Shown piece by piece: positions 1 to 11,049 of a stretch of DNA of 64,000 bases; position 1 is the stretch's first letter; each line of letters opens with the position of its first letter. The DNA comes from Frigoribacterium sp. Leaf8. Its GTDB lineage: Bacteria > Actinomycetota > Actinomycetes > Actinomycetales > Microbacteriaceae. Both the position numbers and the translations under genes were made by a program. Where the stretch lies: contig NZ_LMKB01000006.1 of assembly GCF_001421165.1 (NCBI RefSeq), positions 233,936 to 297,935 on the forward strand. Direction: 5' to 3'. A model generated the notes under the pieces. The model was given only the letters and a program-made list of their open reading frames with translations, had not been told where the DNA came from and ran no database searches.

Positions 1-8
1 ACACCCCG

Positions 9-32
9 CCTGCCGACCTCCGGGTCGGCAGG
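9..32. terminator. Perfect hairpin at the window edge, possible terminator
   Basis: Arms CCTGCCGACC and GGTCGGCAGG pair perfectly over 10 bp around a TCCG loop. No T-run follows, so it would be a GC-only terminator for a gene ending just outside the window. Confidence 0.4.
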
Positions 33-100
33 CCCCTGGGTCGTCTCCATGGCGACGCACCGGCCCTCACCTTGCGTCGAGGGCCGGTCATCCCGGTGGC

Positions 101-131
101 CCCCCTCGCGCTCCCCTGCGCGAGGGGGTTT
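101..131 (+). terminator. Intrinsic terminator-like hairpin with short T-tract
   Basis: The arms CCCCCTCGCG and CGCGAGGGGG form a perfect 10-bp stem around an 8-base loop, followed by TTT. It probably ends a transcript entering from the left and insulates the small gene that starts at 173. Confidence 0.55.
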
Positions 132-172
132 CCTCTGCCCTGGCCACGCGGCCGACCGACGAACGGAGCCCC

Positions 173-466
173 ATGGTCCCCACCGCCTCCCCCCTGACTC
201 CCCCGATGCTCCTCGGGCACCTCCCGACGCATCCCCACGCCGCGCCCGTCGAGGTGCACCTGCCCCGCTCGCGGTTCCCCGTGGCGATCAGCTTCGAGTC
301 GTCGGACACGTGGTCGATCGCCGAGCGCTTCGGCGAGCAGCTCGTCAGCCACGGGCGACTGGCCTACCGCGCCGGCGCGTTCGTCGTCCGCACCGCGGCC
401 GGCACCACCCGTTACGGCCACTCGTGGCAGGCCGCGGTCACCGCCCACCTGCTCCGCCGCGGCTGA
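173..466 (+). CDS. Small conserved-looking hypothetical protein (97 aa)
   Basis: I do not recognise a family. The protein is 97 residues with a Pro-rich first 30 residues, then a compact mixed segment (around residues 38-95) with alternating polar and hydrophobic residues, and no signal peptide or membrane span. The start is the ATG preceded by CGGAG four bases upstream. The gene stands alone, ending in a hairpin that separates it from the convergent epimerase-like gene. Third-position GC is high, as expected for a real gene here. The product may be a single small soluble domain. Function unknown. Confidence 0.5.
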   Translation: MVPTASPLTPPMLLGHLPTHPHAAPVEVHLPRSRFPVAISFESSDTWSIAERFGEQLVSHGRLAYRAGAFVVRTAAGTTRYGHSWQAAVTAHLLRRG

Positions 467-477
467 CCACGGCCGTC

Positions 478-511
478 GTGATGTTCCGCCCGGGCAGCCC
501 CGGCGGATCAC
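478..511. terminator. Hairpin between convergent genes
   Basis: CCGCC (486-490) pairs with GGCGG (502-506), and flanking GTGAT and ATCAC add a further 5 bp with a 3-base bulge. Its place between two convergent stop codons fits a bidirectional terminator. There is no T-run. Confidence 0.35.
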
Positions 512-571
512 CCGGGTGTTGGCGATCGGATCGGCCCCGTCCGCCCCGGCGGCCGACCATCACCACCCGGT

Positions 572-1531
572 TCAGCCCAACGTCAGCTGCCCGTCGGCCT
601 CGAGCCACTCGAGGCCCTCGACGACGGCCTGGACCGAGGTGTAGCGCGGCGCGTAGCCCAGCAGACGGCGCGCCTTGGCGATGGTCATCGAGTGGCTGCG
701 CGACGCGTGCTGCCAGGACGCGTCGGCGTTCTCGTCGGACGTCTGGTCTCGGAACTCGGCCCACGAGACGAACCGCAGCCGCGCCTCCTGACCGTGGTGC
801 CGAGCGATCGCCTCGGCGAGACCGCGCAGCGTGATCGCCCGCTCGCTGACGACGTGGAAGGCCTCACCGACCACCTGCGAGTGCCGCTCGGCCGCGAGCT
901 GGAACGCCTGCGCGACGTCGTCGGCGTGGACGTGGTGGACGGTCTCGAGCCCGAGGCCCGGCATCGCGATCTCGCGCCCGGCGGCGAGGGCCTCCCAGAC
1001 GGAGAGGTCGAGGTTGCCGACCGCGTTGATCATCGGCCACCCCGGGCCGGTGATGTGCCCGGGGTGCAGCACGATGCTCTGCACTCCGCCCGGGCGCCGT
1101 GACTCGCGGAGCAGCAACTCTTCGATGGCGGCCTTCTGCGTGCCGTACTCGCCGAACGGGGTGCGCTCGTCCTCTTCGGTGATCGGCACCTCACGCGACG
1201 GACCGTGCACCCAGACCGTGCCGCAGTGCACCAGCACGGTGCCCGTGCCCTGCAAGGCGTCGACCATCTGCCGCGCCGACGCGACCGTGAAGCAGATCAT
1301 GTCGATCACGACGTCGGCCCCGAGCCCGGCGATCTCGCCCGCGAACGTGCCGTCGGCGTCGCCCGCCTCGCGGTCGAGCAGGAGGCGCGTCACGCGTGAC
1401 CACGCCGCGTGCGACCGGTAGGGCTCGGACTCCCCCCGGCTGACGGCGACCACCTCGTGGCCGGCCTCGACGAGTCGCGGGACGAGGAATCCGCCCACGT
1501 GGCCGGTGGACCCGATGACGACGATCTTCAC
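572..1531 (-). CDS. NAD(P)-dependent epimerase/dehydratase family protein (extended/atypical SDR)
   Basis: A Rossmann-fold protein of 319 residues that starts almost at the nucleotide-binding motif GSTGHVGGFL (about residues 8-17), as usual for extended or atypical SDR enzymes. Later segments such as TVLVHCGTVWVHGPS and the QKAAIEELLL region (a YxxxK-like position with Tyr-Gly-Thr-Gln-Lys) fit the NAD-dependent epimerase/dehydratase group; the substrate cannot be told. I chose the GTG at 1531: it sits just before the first beta strand, has GGGGG about 7 bases upstream, and overlaps a putative leader-peptide stop as GTGA. A GTG at 1600 would add 23 unstructured residues. The gene is divergent from the subtilase gene and its promoter is probably the TAGCGT box at 1624-1629. 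Confidence 0.8.
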   Translation of the reverse strand: MKIVVIGSTGHVGGFLVPRLVEAGHEVVAVSRGESEPYRSHAAWSRVTRLLLDREAGDADGTFAGEIAGLGADVVIDMICFTVASARQMVDALQGTGTVLVHCGTVWVHGPSREVPITEEDERTPFGEYGTQKAAIEELLLRESRRPGGVQSIVLHPGHITGPGWPMINAVGNLDLSVWEALAAGREIAMPGLGLETVHHVHADDVAQAFQLAAERHSQVVGEAFHVVSERAITLRGLAEAIARHHGQEARLRFVSWAEFRDQTSDENADASWQHASRSHSMTIAKARRLLGYAPRYTSVQAVVEGLEWLEADGQLTLG

Positions 1532-1617
1532 GACGCGACCCCCGACACGATCGAGAGGGCCGGGAACGGACGGCGGGGACGAAGGGTGGCAGCTCTGCAC
1601 ACGGCATCGGAGGACAT
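1528..1617 (-). CDS. Putative leaderless leader peptide (29 aa) coupled to the epimerase gene
   Basis: A 29-codon ORF starts with ATG exactly 6 bases after a TAGCGT box and ends with TGA overlapping the GTG of the epimerase-like gene (GTGA). The peptide begins MSSDAVCRAATLRPRRPFPA, with a Cys at position 7 and an Arg/Pro-rich middle. Leaderless upstream ORFs that are translationally coupled to the next gene are known in actinobacteria. Here the evidence is only spacing and overlap, so it could be chance. Confidence 0.35.
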   Translation of the reverse strand: MSSDAVCRAATLRPRRPFPALSIVSGVAS

Positions 1618-1623
1618 GGCTCG

Positions 1624-1629
1624 ACGCTA
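1624..1629 (-). promoter_or_regulatory. -10 box TAGCGT, leaderless type
   Basis: On the minus strand TAGCGT is followed by exactly six bases and an ATG (1617). The same geometry recurs before many genes in this window, so transcription probably starts at the A of that ATG. Confidence 0.45.
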
Positions 1630-1652
1630 CCCGGCGCCCCCGACAGCGGTGT

Positions 1653-1667
1653 ACCCCGCATGGGGGT
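1653..1667. promoter_or_regulatory. ACCCC-N5-GGGGT palindrome, possible operator
   Basis: A 5-bp perfect inverted repeat around GCATG lies between the divergent epimerase-like and subtilase genes, about 25 bases upstream of the minus-strand -10 box. Actinobacterial LuxR-type regulators often bind C-rich/G-rich dyads of this form. No cognate regulator is adjacent. Confidence 0.25.
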
Positions 1668-1825
1668 CACGCGGCGTCCCCTCAAGTGCCCACTGCGCCG
1701 TGGCCCCGGATTCTTCAGACTTCCTCTGAGGAGCACGGCGGCTCGTCGGATCATCGGGCACGGCCCGCGACGAGCCATCCGCTCCGCGCGTCCCATCCGG
1801 CACGCGCGACCCGACGAGGAGAACC

Positions 1826-3412
<1,587 letters not shown>

Positions 3413-3456
3413 CCGACCCAGCAGGAGGAGCACCACAGAGCGAGCACCGCCCCGAC

Positions 3457-3495
3457 GGGGCGCCCGCCCGGCCCGTGCGGCCCGGCGGGCGCCCC
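3457..3495 (+). terminator. GC-rich hairpin after the subtilase gene
   Basis: GGGGCGCCCGCC (3457-3468) and GGCGGGCGCCCC (3484-3495) form a perfect 12-bp stem with a 15-base loop, 45 bases after the subtilase stop. A second GGGGCGCCCG copy follows. No T-run is present. Confidence 0.5.
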
Positions 3496-3527
3496 GTCCT
3501 CGCGCGGACGGGGCGCCCGTTCGCCCC

Positions 3528-3533
3528 TAGGCT
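3528..3533 (+). promoter_or_regulatory. -10 box TAGGCT for the trehalose operon
   Basis: TAGGCT lies 24 bases before the glgX ATG, which has its own GGAGG site (3549-3553). This would give a short ordinary leader of about 18 bases. No clear -35 box is seen. Confidence 0.35.
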
Positions 3534-3557
3534 GAGCGAGTCCCAATCGGAGGTTCG

Positions 3558-5756
3558 ATGCACACCTGGCCCGGCAACCCCTACCCCCTCGGCGCGACCT
3601 ACGACGGCAGCGGCACCAACTTCGCGATCTTCAGCGAAGCCGCCAGCAAGGTCGAGTTGTGCCTGTTCGACGACGACGGCACCGAGACGAGGGTCGAGTT
3701 CACCGAGGTCGACGCCTACGTCTGGCACGCCTACCTGCCCACCGTGCAACCCGGTCAGCGCTACGGCTACCGCGTGCACGGCGAGTACGACCCCGCGAAC
3801 GGCTCGCGTGCCAACCCGAACAAGCTCCTCCTCGACCCCTACGCCAAGGCCACCTGCGGCGAGATCGACTGGGACGAGGCGCTGTTCGCCTACACGTTCG
3901 GCGACCCCGACTCGCGCAACGACAAGGACAGCGGCCCGCACATGATGCTGGGCGTCGTCATCAACCCGTTCTTCGACTGGCAGGGCGACCGCGCCCCCAA
4001 GTACAGCTACGACGAGACCGTCATCTACGAGGCGCACGTCAAGGGCCTCACCGAGACGCACCCCGACATCCCCGAAGAAGAACGCGGCACGTACGCCGGC
4101 GTCGCGAACCCGGCGATCATCGACCACCTGAAGAAGCTCGGCATCACGACCCTCGAGCTGATGCCCGTGCACCAGTTCGTGCAGGACAACACCCTGCTCG
4201 AGAAGGGCCTCAGCAACTACTGGGGCTACAACACCATCGGGTTCTTCGCCCCGCACGCCGCCTACTCGGCCACCGGCGACATCGGCCAGCAGGTGCAGGA
4301 GTTCAAGACGATGGTGCGGGTGCTGCACGACGCCGGCATCGAGGTCATCATCGACGTCGTCTACAACCACACGGCCGAGGGCAACCACCTGGGTCCGACC
4401 CTCTCGTTCAAGGGCATCGACAACGCCGCCTACTACCGGCTGATGGACGGCGACCAGCAGCACTACATGGACTACACGGGCACCGGCAACAGCCTGAACG
4501 TCCGTCACCCGCACTCGCTGCAGCTCATCATGGACAGCCTGCGCTACTGGGTCACCGAGATGCACGTCGACGGCTTCCGCTTCGACCTCGCCGCGTCGCT
4601 CGCCCGCGAGTTCTACGAGGTCGACCGTCTCTCGACCTTCTTCGAGCTCGTGCAGCAGGACCCGATCGTCTCGCAGGTCAAGCTGATCGCCGAGCCCTGG
4701 GACGTCGGCCCCGGTGGTTACCAGGTCGGCAACTTCCCGCCCCAGTGGACCGAGTGGAACGGCAAGTACCGCGACACCGTCCGCGACTTCTGGCGCGGCG
4801 AGCCCTCGACGCTCGGCGAGTTCGCCAGCCGGATCACCGGCTCCGCCGACCTGTACGAACGCGACGGGCGACGCCCGGTCGCGAGCATCAACTTCGTCAC
4901 CGCTCACGACGGCTTCACGATGCGCGACCTCGTCAGCTACAACGACAAGCGCAACGACGCCAACGGCGAGAACGGCAACGACGGCGAGAGCCACAACCGT
5001 TCGTGGAACTCCGGGGTCGAGGGCGAGACCGACGACGGAGAGATCCGCGCCCTGCGCGAGCAGCGCCAGCGCAGCTTCCTCGCCACCTTGCTGCTCAGCC
5101 AGGGCGTGCCGATGCTGCTGCACGGCGACGAGCTCGGTCGCACGCAGGGCGGCAACAACAACACGTACGCACAGGACAACCAGATCAGCTGGATCGACTG
5201 GCCGAACGCCGACCGCGAGCTGATCGAGTTCGTCGCCGAGGTCATCAAGCTGCGCCACGACCACCCGACCTTCCGCCGCCAGCGGTACTTCAACGGCCGT
5301 CCCGTCACCCGTGGCGAGGGCGAGCCCCTGCCCGACATCGTCTGGTTGACGACCGAGGGCGACGCCATGCAAGAGGGCGAGTGGAACGAGTCCTACGCCA
5401 AGGCGATCGGCATGTTCCTCAACGGCAACGGCATCCGTGGCCGTGACGCCCGAGGCGGTCGCATCACCGACGTCAACTTCGTCCTGTACTTCAACGCCAG
5501 CGCCGAGACGGTCACCTTCGTCCTCCCGCCCGACGAGTACGCCCAGGGCTGGGAGGTCGTCGTCGACAGCACCGTGACGGCGCCTCCGCCGCCCGCCAGC
5601 GCCGCGCCCCGCACCCCGACGGCCACCCGCGCCGCCACCACCACCCAACCGCCCTCGACCCCGCAGGCCCCCGCGGCCCTGCGGGCCGGCGATCGACTCC
5701 CCGTGGCGGGTCGCTCGCTCGTCGTCCTGCGTGCCACGGCCGAGGAAGAACTGTGA
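3558..5756 (+). CDS. glgX: Glycogen debranching enzyme GlgX/TreX (GH13 isoamylase type)
   Basis: A 732-residue glycogen debranching enzyme that cleaves alpha-1,6 branches of glycogen or maltodextrin in the cytoplasm. An N-terminal CBM48-like domain (about 5-150) precedes the GH13 barrel. The four GH13 regions are visible: DVVYNH (266-271), GFRFDLAAS with nucleophile D343, LIAEPWD with acid/base E379, and TAHDGF with D451. The C-terminal beta domain ends in AGRSLVVLR-like sequence but carries a Pro/Ala/Thr-rich insertion of about 35 residues (around 672-708). The gene is followed directly by treY (GTGA overlap) and then treZ, so its role is probably the TreX step: making linear glucans for trehalose synthesis. 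GGAGG lies 4 bases before the ATG. Confidence 0.93.
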   Translation: MHTWPGNPYPLGATYDGSGTNFAIFSEAASKVELCLFDDDGTETRVEFTEVDAYVWHAYLPTVQPGQRYGYRVHGEYDPANGSRANPNKLLLDPYAKATCGEIDWDEALFAYTFGDPDSRNDKDSGPHMMLGVVINPFFDWQGDRAPKYSYDETVIYEAHVKGLTETHPDIPEEERGTYAGVANPAIIDHLKKLGITTLELMPVHQFVQDNTLLEKGLSNYWGYNTIGFFAPHAAYSATGDIGQQVQEFKTMVRVLHDAGIEVIIDVVYNHTAEGNHLGPTLSFKGIDNAAYYRLMDGDQQHYMDYTGTGNSLNVRHPHSLQLIMDSLRYWVTEMHVDGFRFDLAASLAREFYEVDRLSTFFELVQQDPIVSQVKLIAEPWDVGPGGYQVGNFPPQWTEWNGKYRDTVRDFWRGEPSTLGEFASRITGSADLYERDGRRPVASINFVTAHDGFTMRDLVSYNDKRNDANGENGNDGESHNRSWNSGVEGETDDGEIRALREQRQRSFLATLLLSQGVPMLLHGDELGRTQGGNNNTYAQDNQISWIDWPNADRELIEFVAEVIKLRHDHPTFRRQRYFNGRPVTRGEGEPLPDIVWLTTEGDAMQEGEWNESYAKAIGMFLNGNGIRGRDARGGRITDVNFVLYFNASAETVTFVLPPDEYAQGWEVVVDSTVTAPPPPASAAPRTPTATRAATTTQPPSTPQAPAALRAGDRLPVAGRSLVVLRATAEEEL

Positions 5757-8149
5757 CCCGACACGAACCGACCATGCACCCGCGCTCGACGTACCGCCTG
5801 CAGGTGCGCGCCTCCTTCGATCTCGACGCGGCAGCCGAGCTGGTGCCCTACCTGCGCGACCTCGGTGCCGACTGGGTCTACCTGTCCCCGATCCTCGCCG
5901 CCGAACCGGGCAGCGACCACGGGTACGACGTCGTCGACCACAGCCAGGTCGACCCCGAGCGGGGCGGCGCCGAGGGGCTCGACGAGCTGTCGACCCGCGC
6001 CCACGCCGCAGGACTCGGCGTCCTGGTCGACATCGTGCCGAACCACGTCGGCGTCGCCACCCCGAAGGCGAGCGTCTGGTGGTGGGACCTCCTGACCCAC
6101 GGCCGCGGGTCCCGCTACGCCGACGCGTTCGACGTCGACTGGGCCGCCGGGGGCGACAAGGTGCTGCTGCCGGTGCTCGGCGAGCCCGCCGCGGCGGACG
6201 GCTCGATCGAGGGCCTCACGGTCGACGGCGACGAGCTGCAGTACTACGACAACGTGTACCCGATCGCCCCGGGCACGAGCTCGCCCGGCGACGACGCCGC
6301 CACCGTGCACTCGCGGCAGCACTACGAGCTCGTGCACTGGAAGCGCGCCGACACCGACCTGAACTACCGCCGCTTCTTCGCGGTCAACACCCTCGCGGGC
6401 ATCCGCGTCGAGGACGAGGGAGTCTTCGCCGAGTCCCACGCCGAGATCGGCCGCTGGTTCTCGGAGGGCCTGGTCGACGGCCTCCGCGTCGACCACCCGG
6501 ACGGACTGGCCGACCCGAAGGGCTACCTCGACCTGCTCGCGGCCCTGACGGGTGACGCCCACGTGCTCGTCGAGAAGATCCTCGAGGGGGACGAGCGCCT
6601 CCCCGAGGACTGGGCGACGGCCGGCACGACGGGCTACGACGCCCTCGCCGACCTCGACCGCCTCTTCGTCGACCCGAACGGCGCACCCGCCCTCGACGCC
6701 CTCGACGCGCGCCTGCGCCGGGCCCGCGGCGTGGACGCCGACGAGCACGCCGCCGGGGCGGACGAGACCACCGGCGACGAGCCCGTCGACTGGCACGAGA
6801 TGATCCTCGGCACGAAGCGCGGCATCGCCGACGGCATCCTCGGCAGCGAGATCAACCGTCTCGCCCGGCTGATCGCCGAGGGCGACACCGTCGACCCGTC
6901 CGTGGTCGACGCGCTGGCCGAGCTCGCCGCCGCCTTCCCGGTGTACCGCAGCTACCTGCCGCAGGGTGCCGAGTGGCTGACCGAGGCCGCCGAGGTCGCC
7001 ACGACCCACCGCCCCGACCTGGCCGACGCCGTCGGACGCGTCGTCGCCGTGCTGCGCGACGAGTCGCACCCCGCCTCCGTGCGCTTCCAGCAGACGAGCG
7101 GCATGGTCATGGCCAAGGGCGTGGAGGACACCGCCTTCTACCGCTACAGCCGCCTGGCGACGCTGACCGAGGTGGGCGCCGATCCGAGCGAGTTCTCCGT
7201 CACTCCTGACGAGTTCCACGCGCGTCAGCAGGTCCGCCTCGCCGAGCGTCCCTTCGGCATGACGACCCTCTCCACGCACGACACCAAGCGCAGCGCCGAC
7301 GTCCGCGCCCGGGTCTCGGTGCTGGCCGAGGTCGCCACCGAGTGGGCGGCGACCCTCGAACGCCTGCGCGAGCTGGCCCCGGTCGGCGACGGCCCGTTCG
7401 AGAACATCCTCTGGCAGACGATCGTCGGCTCGTGGCCCGCGTCGCGCGAGCGCCTGCACGCCTACGCCGAGAAGGCGTCCCGCGAGGCGAGCACGTCGAC
7501 CACGTGGACCGACCGCACCGCCGAGGCCGAGGCCTTCGAAGGGCGGATGCACGCCGCCGTCGACTCCGCGTTCGACGACGACGAGGTGCGTCACGAGGTC
7601 GAGCGCATCGTCGACGTGCTGCGTGCACCCGGTTACAGCAACTCCCTCGGCGTCGCGCTGATGCAGCTGACCGGCCCCGGCAGCCCCGACGTCTACCAGG
7701 GCGGCGAGCTGTGGGACTTCTCGCTCGTCGACCCCGACAACCGACGCGAGGTCGACTTCGCCCTGCGCCGGCGCCTCCTGGACGAGGTCCGCGGCGGCGC
7801 GACGCCGGCGATCGACGACACCGGTGCCGCCAAGCTCGTGGTGACGCACCACGCCCTGACGCTGCGCCGCGACCGCCCCGACCTGTTCACGCGCTACGCC
7901 GCGTTGCCGGTCTTCGGCGAGCAGGCCGCGTCGGCCGTCGCCGTGGACCGCGGCGGGGCGCTCGCGATCGCGACCCGTCTGCCCGTCGCCCTCGAGCAGG
8001 CCGGCGGCTGGGACGACACCGTGGTCCTGACCGCAGGAGGCGCGTACCGCGACGTGCTCACCGGCCGCCGGCACGAAGGCGGTCGCCTCCGACTGGCCGA
8101 CGTGCTCGACACGTACCCCGTCGCCCTGCTGATCCCCGCAGAGGACTGA
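5753..8149 (+). CDS. treY: Malto-oligosyltrehalose synthase TreY
   Basis: TreY converts the reducing-end alpha-1,4 linkage of maltodextrins into an alpha,alpha-1,1 linkage. The 798-residue protein begins with the family signature [12 protein letters not shown] (about 11-22), followed by DIVPNHVG (93-100), the [10 protein letters not shown] nucleophile region, and [12 protein letters not shown] with the acid/base Glu. [10 protein letters not shown] and [16 protein letters not shown] are also typical TreY blocks. I chose GTG at 5753 because it overlaps the glgX stop (GTGA) and has GAGGAAG just upstream; an internal ATG at 5774 has no ribosome site. Length matches the family. It is translationally coupled with glgX, and treZ follows after a 142-bp gap holding a long hairpin. 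Confidence 0.94.
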   Translation: MTRHEPTMHPRSTYRLQVRASFDLDAAAELVPYLRDLGADWVYLSPILAAEPGSDHGYDVVDHSQVDPERGGAEGLDELSTRAHAAGLGVLVDIVPNHVGVATPKASVWWWDLLTHGRGSRYADAFDVDWAAGGDKVLLPVLGEPAAADGSIEGLTVDGDELQYYDNVYPIAPGTSSPGDDAATVHSRQHYELVHWKRADTDLNYRRFFAVNTLAGIRVEDEGVFAESHAEIGRWFSEGLVDGLRVDHPDGLADPKGYLDLLAALTGDAHVLVEKILEGDERLPEDWATAGTTGYDALADLDRLFVDPNGAPALDALDARLRRARGVDADEHAAGADETTGDEPVDWHEMILGTKRGIADGILGSEINRLARLIAEGDTVDPSVVDALAELAAAFPVYRSYLPQGAEWLTEAAEVATTHRPDLADAVGRVVAVLRDESHPASVRFQQTSGMVMAKGVEDTAFYRYSRLATLTEVGADPSEFSVTPDEFHARQQVRLAERPFGMTTLSTHDTKRSADVRARVSVLAEVATEWAATLERLRELAPVGDGPFENILWQTIVGSWPASRERLHAYAEKASREASTSTTWTDRTAEAEAFEGRMHAAVDSAFDDDEVRHEVERIVDVLRAPGYSNSLGVALMQLTGPGSPDVYQGGELWDFSLVDPDNRREVDFALRRRLLDEVRGGATPAIDDTGAAKLVVTHHALTLRRDRPDLFTRYAALPVFGEQAASAVAVDRGGALAIATRLPVALEQAGGWDDTVVLTAGGAYRDVLTGRRHEGGRLRLADVLDTYPVALLIPAED

Positions 8150-8204
8150 CCCCGTCGGGTCGCGCCCCGTCGCGCCCGACTACCGTCGCCCCCGGGCGAG
8201 ACGT

Positions 8205-8246
8205 CACGACATGCCGCTCACCTCTCGACGTGAGCGGCATGTCGTG
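8205..8246. repeat. 17-bp perfect inverted repeat between treY and treZ
   Basis: Arms CACGACATGCCGCTCAC (8205-8221) and GTGAGCGGCATGTCGTG (8230-8246) pair perfectly over 17 bp around an 8-base loop. It lies 55 bp after the treY stop and 46 bp before the treZ start. It could be a partial terminator, an RNA-stability element or a dispersed repeat unit. Its base composition is more AT-rich than the surroundings. Confidence 0.6.
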
Positions 8247-8291
8247 CCTTCTCGACCCCCTCCCCCGCCCCTTCCGAACCCGAGGAGACCG

Positions 8292-10064
8292 ATGAGCGTC
8301 TACGACGTCTGGGCCCCGAAAGCGACCACCGTCCACCTGCACCTCGACGGCGAGCTGCTGCCGCTGTCCGCCGAGCCCGACACCGGCTGGTGGCGCACCC
8401 CCGCCGACCTCGACCGGGGCCCGGGTCACCGCTACGGCTTCGTGCTCGACGGCGGCGACTCCCCCGAGGGCGAGACGCCGCTGCCCGACCCCCGCTCGCG
8501 TCGCCAGCCCGACGGCGTGCACGGCCTGAGCGAGACCTACGACCCGGGCGCCTTCGCGTGGACCGACGACGCGTGGACCGGCCGCCAGCTGGCGGGTTCG
8601 GTCGTCTACGAGCTGCACGTCGGCACCTTCACGCCCGGGGGCACGCTCGACTCGGCGATCGAGAAGCTGCCCCACCTGGTCGACCTCGGCGTCGACCTGG
8701 TCGAACTGCTGCCGGTGAACGGCGTCAACGGCCGCTGGAACTGGGGCTACGACGGCGTGGACTGGTTCACGGTGACCGACAACTACGGCGGTCCCGAGGC
8801 GTACCAGCGCTTCGTGGACGCCGCGCACGCGGCGGGTCTCGGCGTCGTGCAGGACGTCGTGTACAACCACCTCGGCCCGTCGGGCAACTACCTGCCGCTG
8901 TTCGGGCCGTACCTGTCGAGCAAGCACGCGAACACCTGGGGCGACAACGTCAACCTCGACGACGCCGGCGCCCACGAGGTGCGCGAGTTCATCCTCGACA
9001 ACACGGCGATGTGGCTCGACGACTACCACGTCGACGGCCTGCGCCTCGACGCCGTGCACGCCCTCAAGGACGACAGCGAGGTCCACCTGCTGCAGGAGCT
9101 CGCCGAGCGGACCGCCGCGCTCAGCAGCCACCTGCGCCGGCCGCTCTCGCTGATCGCCGAGAGCGACCTGAACGACCCGCGCCTCGTCACGCCGCGCGAC
9201 GGCGGCGGCTTCGGCCCCGACCACCGCCAGGGCTACGGCCTCGACGCGCAGTGGAGCGACGACTTCCACCACGCCGTGCACGTCGCGCTCACCGGCGAGA
9301 CGACCGGCTACTACGCCGACTTCGAGCCGCTCGGCGCCCTGGCCAAGGTGCTGACCAAGGGCTTCTTCCACGACGGCACCTGGTCGTCGTTCCGCGAGGC
9401 GACGCACGGGTACCCGGTCGACACCGAGCACATGCCGACCTGGCGCCTGGTCGTGGCCAACCAGAACCACGACCAGATCGGCAACCGGGCGATCGGCGAC
9501 CGCCTGGCCGCGACGCTCGACGACGGGCAGCTGATCATCGCCGCGGCGCTGACCCTGGCCGGTCCGTACACGCCGATGCTTTTCATGGGCGAGGAGTGGG
9601 GCGCCTCGACCCCGTGGCAGTTCTTCACCTCGCACCCCGAGCACGACCTCGGCGAGGCGACGGCGAAGGGCCGCATCGAGGAGTTCGCGAAGATGGGCTG
9701 GGACGAGTCGTCCGTGCCCGACCCGCAGGAGCCCTCGACGTTCGAGGACAGCAAGCTCGACTGGTCCGAGCTCGAGACCGGCCGCCACGCGGTGCTGCTC
9801 GACGCGTACCGCCGTCTGGGGGCGCTGCGCCGCAGCGAGCCCGCCCTGACCGACCCCCGCTTCGGCGAGACGGGCGTCGAGTACGACGGCGACGCCCGCT
9901 GGCTCGTGCTGACGCGCGGTGACCTGAAGATCGCGATCAACCTCGCCGACCAGGAGGCGCGGGTCGCGGTGAGCGCCGAGACCGTCCTGTTCGCCAGCGA
10001 CGCCTCGATCGCCGCGGGGTCGAGCCTGCTGCTCCCGGCGCACTCGGTCGCGATCGTCCGCTGA
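8292..10064 (+). CDS. treZ: Malto-oligosyltrehalose trehalohydrolase TreZ
   Basis: TreZ releases free trehalose from maltooligosyltrehalose made by TreY. The 590-residue protein starts [11 protein letters not shown] with the N-terminal E-set domain (about 1-95), followed by the GH13 barrel with [50 protein letters not shown] (nucleophile Asp) and [11 protein letters not shown] (acid/base Glu); [10 protein letters not shown] supplies the His-Asp pair. I chose the ATG at 8292 because GAGGAG precedes it and the homologous N-terminus begins here. An upstream ATG at 8211 lies inside the inverted repeat and would add 27 Pro/Arg-rich residues. It completes a TreX-TreY-TreZ route from storage glucan to trehalose. 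Confidence 0.94.
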   Translation: MSVYDVWAPKATTVHLHLDGELLPLSAEPDTGWWRTPADLDRGPGHRYGFVLDGGDSPEGETPLPDPRSRRQPDGVHGLSETYDPGAFAWTDDAWTGRQLAGSVVYELHVGTFTPGGTLDSAIEKLPHLVDLGVDLVELLPVNGVNGRWNWGYDGVDWFTVTDNYGGPEAYQRFVDAAHAAGLGVVQDVVYNHLGPSGNYLPLFGPYLSSKHANTWGDNVNLDDAGAHEVREFILDNTAMWLDDYHVDGLRLDAVHALKDDSEVHLLQELAERTAALSSHLRRPLSLIAESDLNDPRLVTPRDGGGFGPDHRQGYGLDAQWSDDFHHAVHVALTGETTGYYADFEPLGALAKVLTKGFFHDGTWSSFREATHGYPVDTEHMPTWRLVVANQNHDQIGNRAIGDRLAATLDDGQLIIAAALTLAGPYTPMLFMGEEWGASTPWQFFTSHPEHDLGEATAKGRIEEFAKMGWDESSVPDPQEPSTFEDSKLDWSELETGRHAVLLDAYRRLGALRRSEPALTDPRFGETGVEYDGDARWLVLTRGDLKIAINLADQEARVAVSAETVLFASDASIAAGSSLLLPAHSVAIVR

Positions 10065-10109
10065 CGCGGGCACGGCCGACGCGGGCCCGACCGGGGCCAG
10101 GACAGATGA

Positions 10110-10142
10110 CGCGCGCCCGGGGCTGACCACCCCGGGCGCGCG
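10110..10142. terminator. Bidirectional terminator between treZ and the glycan locus
   Basis: A perfect 13-bp GC stem (10110-10122 with 10130-10142) around a 7-base loop separates the convergent treZ and polyprenol-phosphomannose synthase genes. This is the strongest hairpin in the gap. Confidence 0.6.
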
Positions 10143-10157
10143 CGTGCCGCCTCCCTG

Positions 10158-10964
10158 CTAGCGCGTCGACACGCCGCCGCGCACGGGCCCGACCCGGTGC
10201 GAGGTCGCGCGGACGCTCGGCAGGCGACGGTGTCGCACGACCAACTCGACGACGGCGCGGGACCGTCGACGCAGACCCCACAAGGTCACCTTGGTCAGCG
10301 ACTCCCGGACGATCGAGCCGCTCATCTTCGAGGCGCCGTGGATGCGCTCGGTGAACGTGATCGGAGTCTCGACGACCCGCAGGCCCGCCTGCAGCGCGCG
10401 CCAGAGCAGGTCGACCTGGAAGCAGTACCCCCGCGACTCGACCCGGTCGAGGTCGATCCGGCGCAGCGCGGACGAGCGGAACACCCGGAACCCACCGGTC
10501 GTGTCGGCCACGCGGATGCCCAGGGCTCCCCGCGTGTACCAGCTGCCGCCACGGCTGAGCAGCTCCCGGCGGAGGGGCCAGTTCTCGACGGCGCCGCCGG
10601 GCACCCACCGCGAGCCGAGCACGAGGTCGTTCTCGCGGAGCAGCTCGAGCATGCCGGGCAGGTACTCGGGGTGGTGCGAGCCGTCGGCGTCCATCTCGAC
10701 GAGGGCGTCGTAGCCTCGCTCCAGCCCCCAGGCGAAGCCGGCGAGGTAGGCGGCGCCGAGGCCGGCCTTCTCGGTGCGGTGCATCACGTGCACGCGGGGA
10801 TCGCGGTCGGCGTAGGCGTCGGCCAGCTCTCCGGTGCCGTCGGGCGAGCCGTCGTCGACGACGAGCACGTCGACCGCGGCACCGGAGGCGAGGGTGCGCC
10901 CCACGATCCAGTCGAGGTTCTCGCGCTCGTTGAAGGTCGGGATGATGACGAGGGCGTCGTTCAT
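10158..10964 (-). CDS. Polyprenol monophosphomannose synthase (GT2, Ppm1/DPM1-like)
   Basis: A 268-residue soluble GT2 enzyme of the dolichyl-phosphate-mannose synthase type, expected to transfer mannose from GDP-mannose to polyprenyl phosphate on the inner membrane face. It opens [18 protein letters not shown], has [12 protein letters not shown], the metal-binding DAD in [14 protein letters not shown], and GSRWVPGG followed by SGGSWYTR-like sequence as in actinobacterial Ppm1. It lacks the C-terminal membrane domain of fused forms. It is the last gene of the minus-strand glycan run. Its product would feed the GT39 protein mannosyltransferase-like enzyme encoded upstream. The ATG has GGAAAGGA 6 bases before it. 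The leader carries five tandem heptamers. Confidence 0.88.
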   Translation of the reverse strand: MNDALVIIPTFNERENLDWIVGRTLASGAAVDVLVVDDGSPDGTGELADAYADRDPRVHVMHRTEKAGLGAAYLAGFAWGLERGYDALVEMDADGSHHPEYLPGMLELLRENDLVLGSRWVPGGAVENWPLRRELLSRGGSWYTRGALGIRVADTTGGFRVFRSSALRRIDLDRVESRGYCFQVDLLWRALQAGLRVVETPITFTERIHGASKMSGSIVRESLTKVTLWGLRRRSRAVVELVVRHRRLPSVRATSHRVGPVRGGVSTR

Positions 10965-10997
10965 GGTGGGGTCCTTTCCCGTCGGGTGGGAGTCGGA

Positions 10998-11032
10998 GGT
11001 GTCGGGTGTCGGGTGTCGGGTGTCGGGTGTCG
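10998..11032. repeat. Five perfect tandem copies of GGTGTCG
   Basis: Five uninterrupted copies of the heptamer GGTGTCG fill 35 of the 85 bases between the sortase stop and the polyprenol-phosphomannose synthase start. Copy-number change would alter leader length without touching a reading frame. Confidence 0.8.
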
Positions 11033-11049
11033 GAGGCGTCGGTCGGGCG

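Noticed and set aside
1532-1600. Longer N-terminus of the epimerase-like protein from GTG 1600
   Set aside because: The extra 23 residues are Pro/Ser-rich and precede the first Rossmann strand; GTG 1531 has a better ribosome site.
5393-8074. 893-codon open frame on the minus strand opposite treY
   Set aside because: It is an antisense shadow; TreY motifs on the plus strand account for the region and the frame lacks a ribosome site or family features.
8058-10130. 690-codon minus frame opposite treZ
   Set aside because: It is a shadow of treZ; the residues are dominated by Val, Arg, Gly and Ala without domain pattern.
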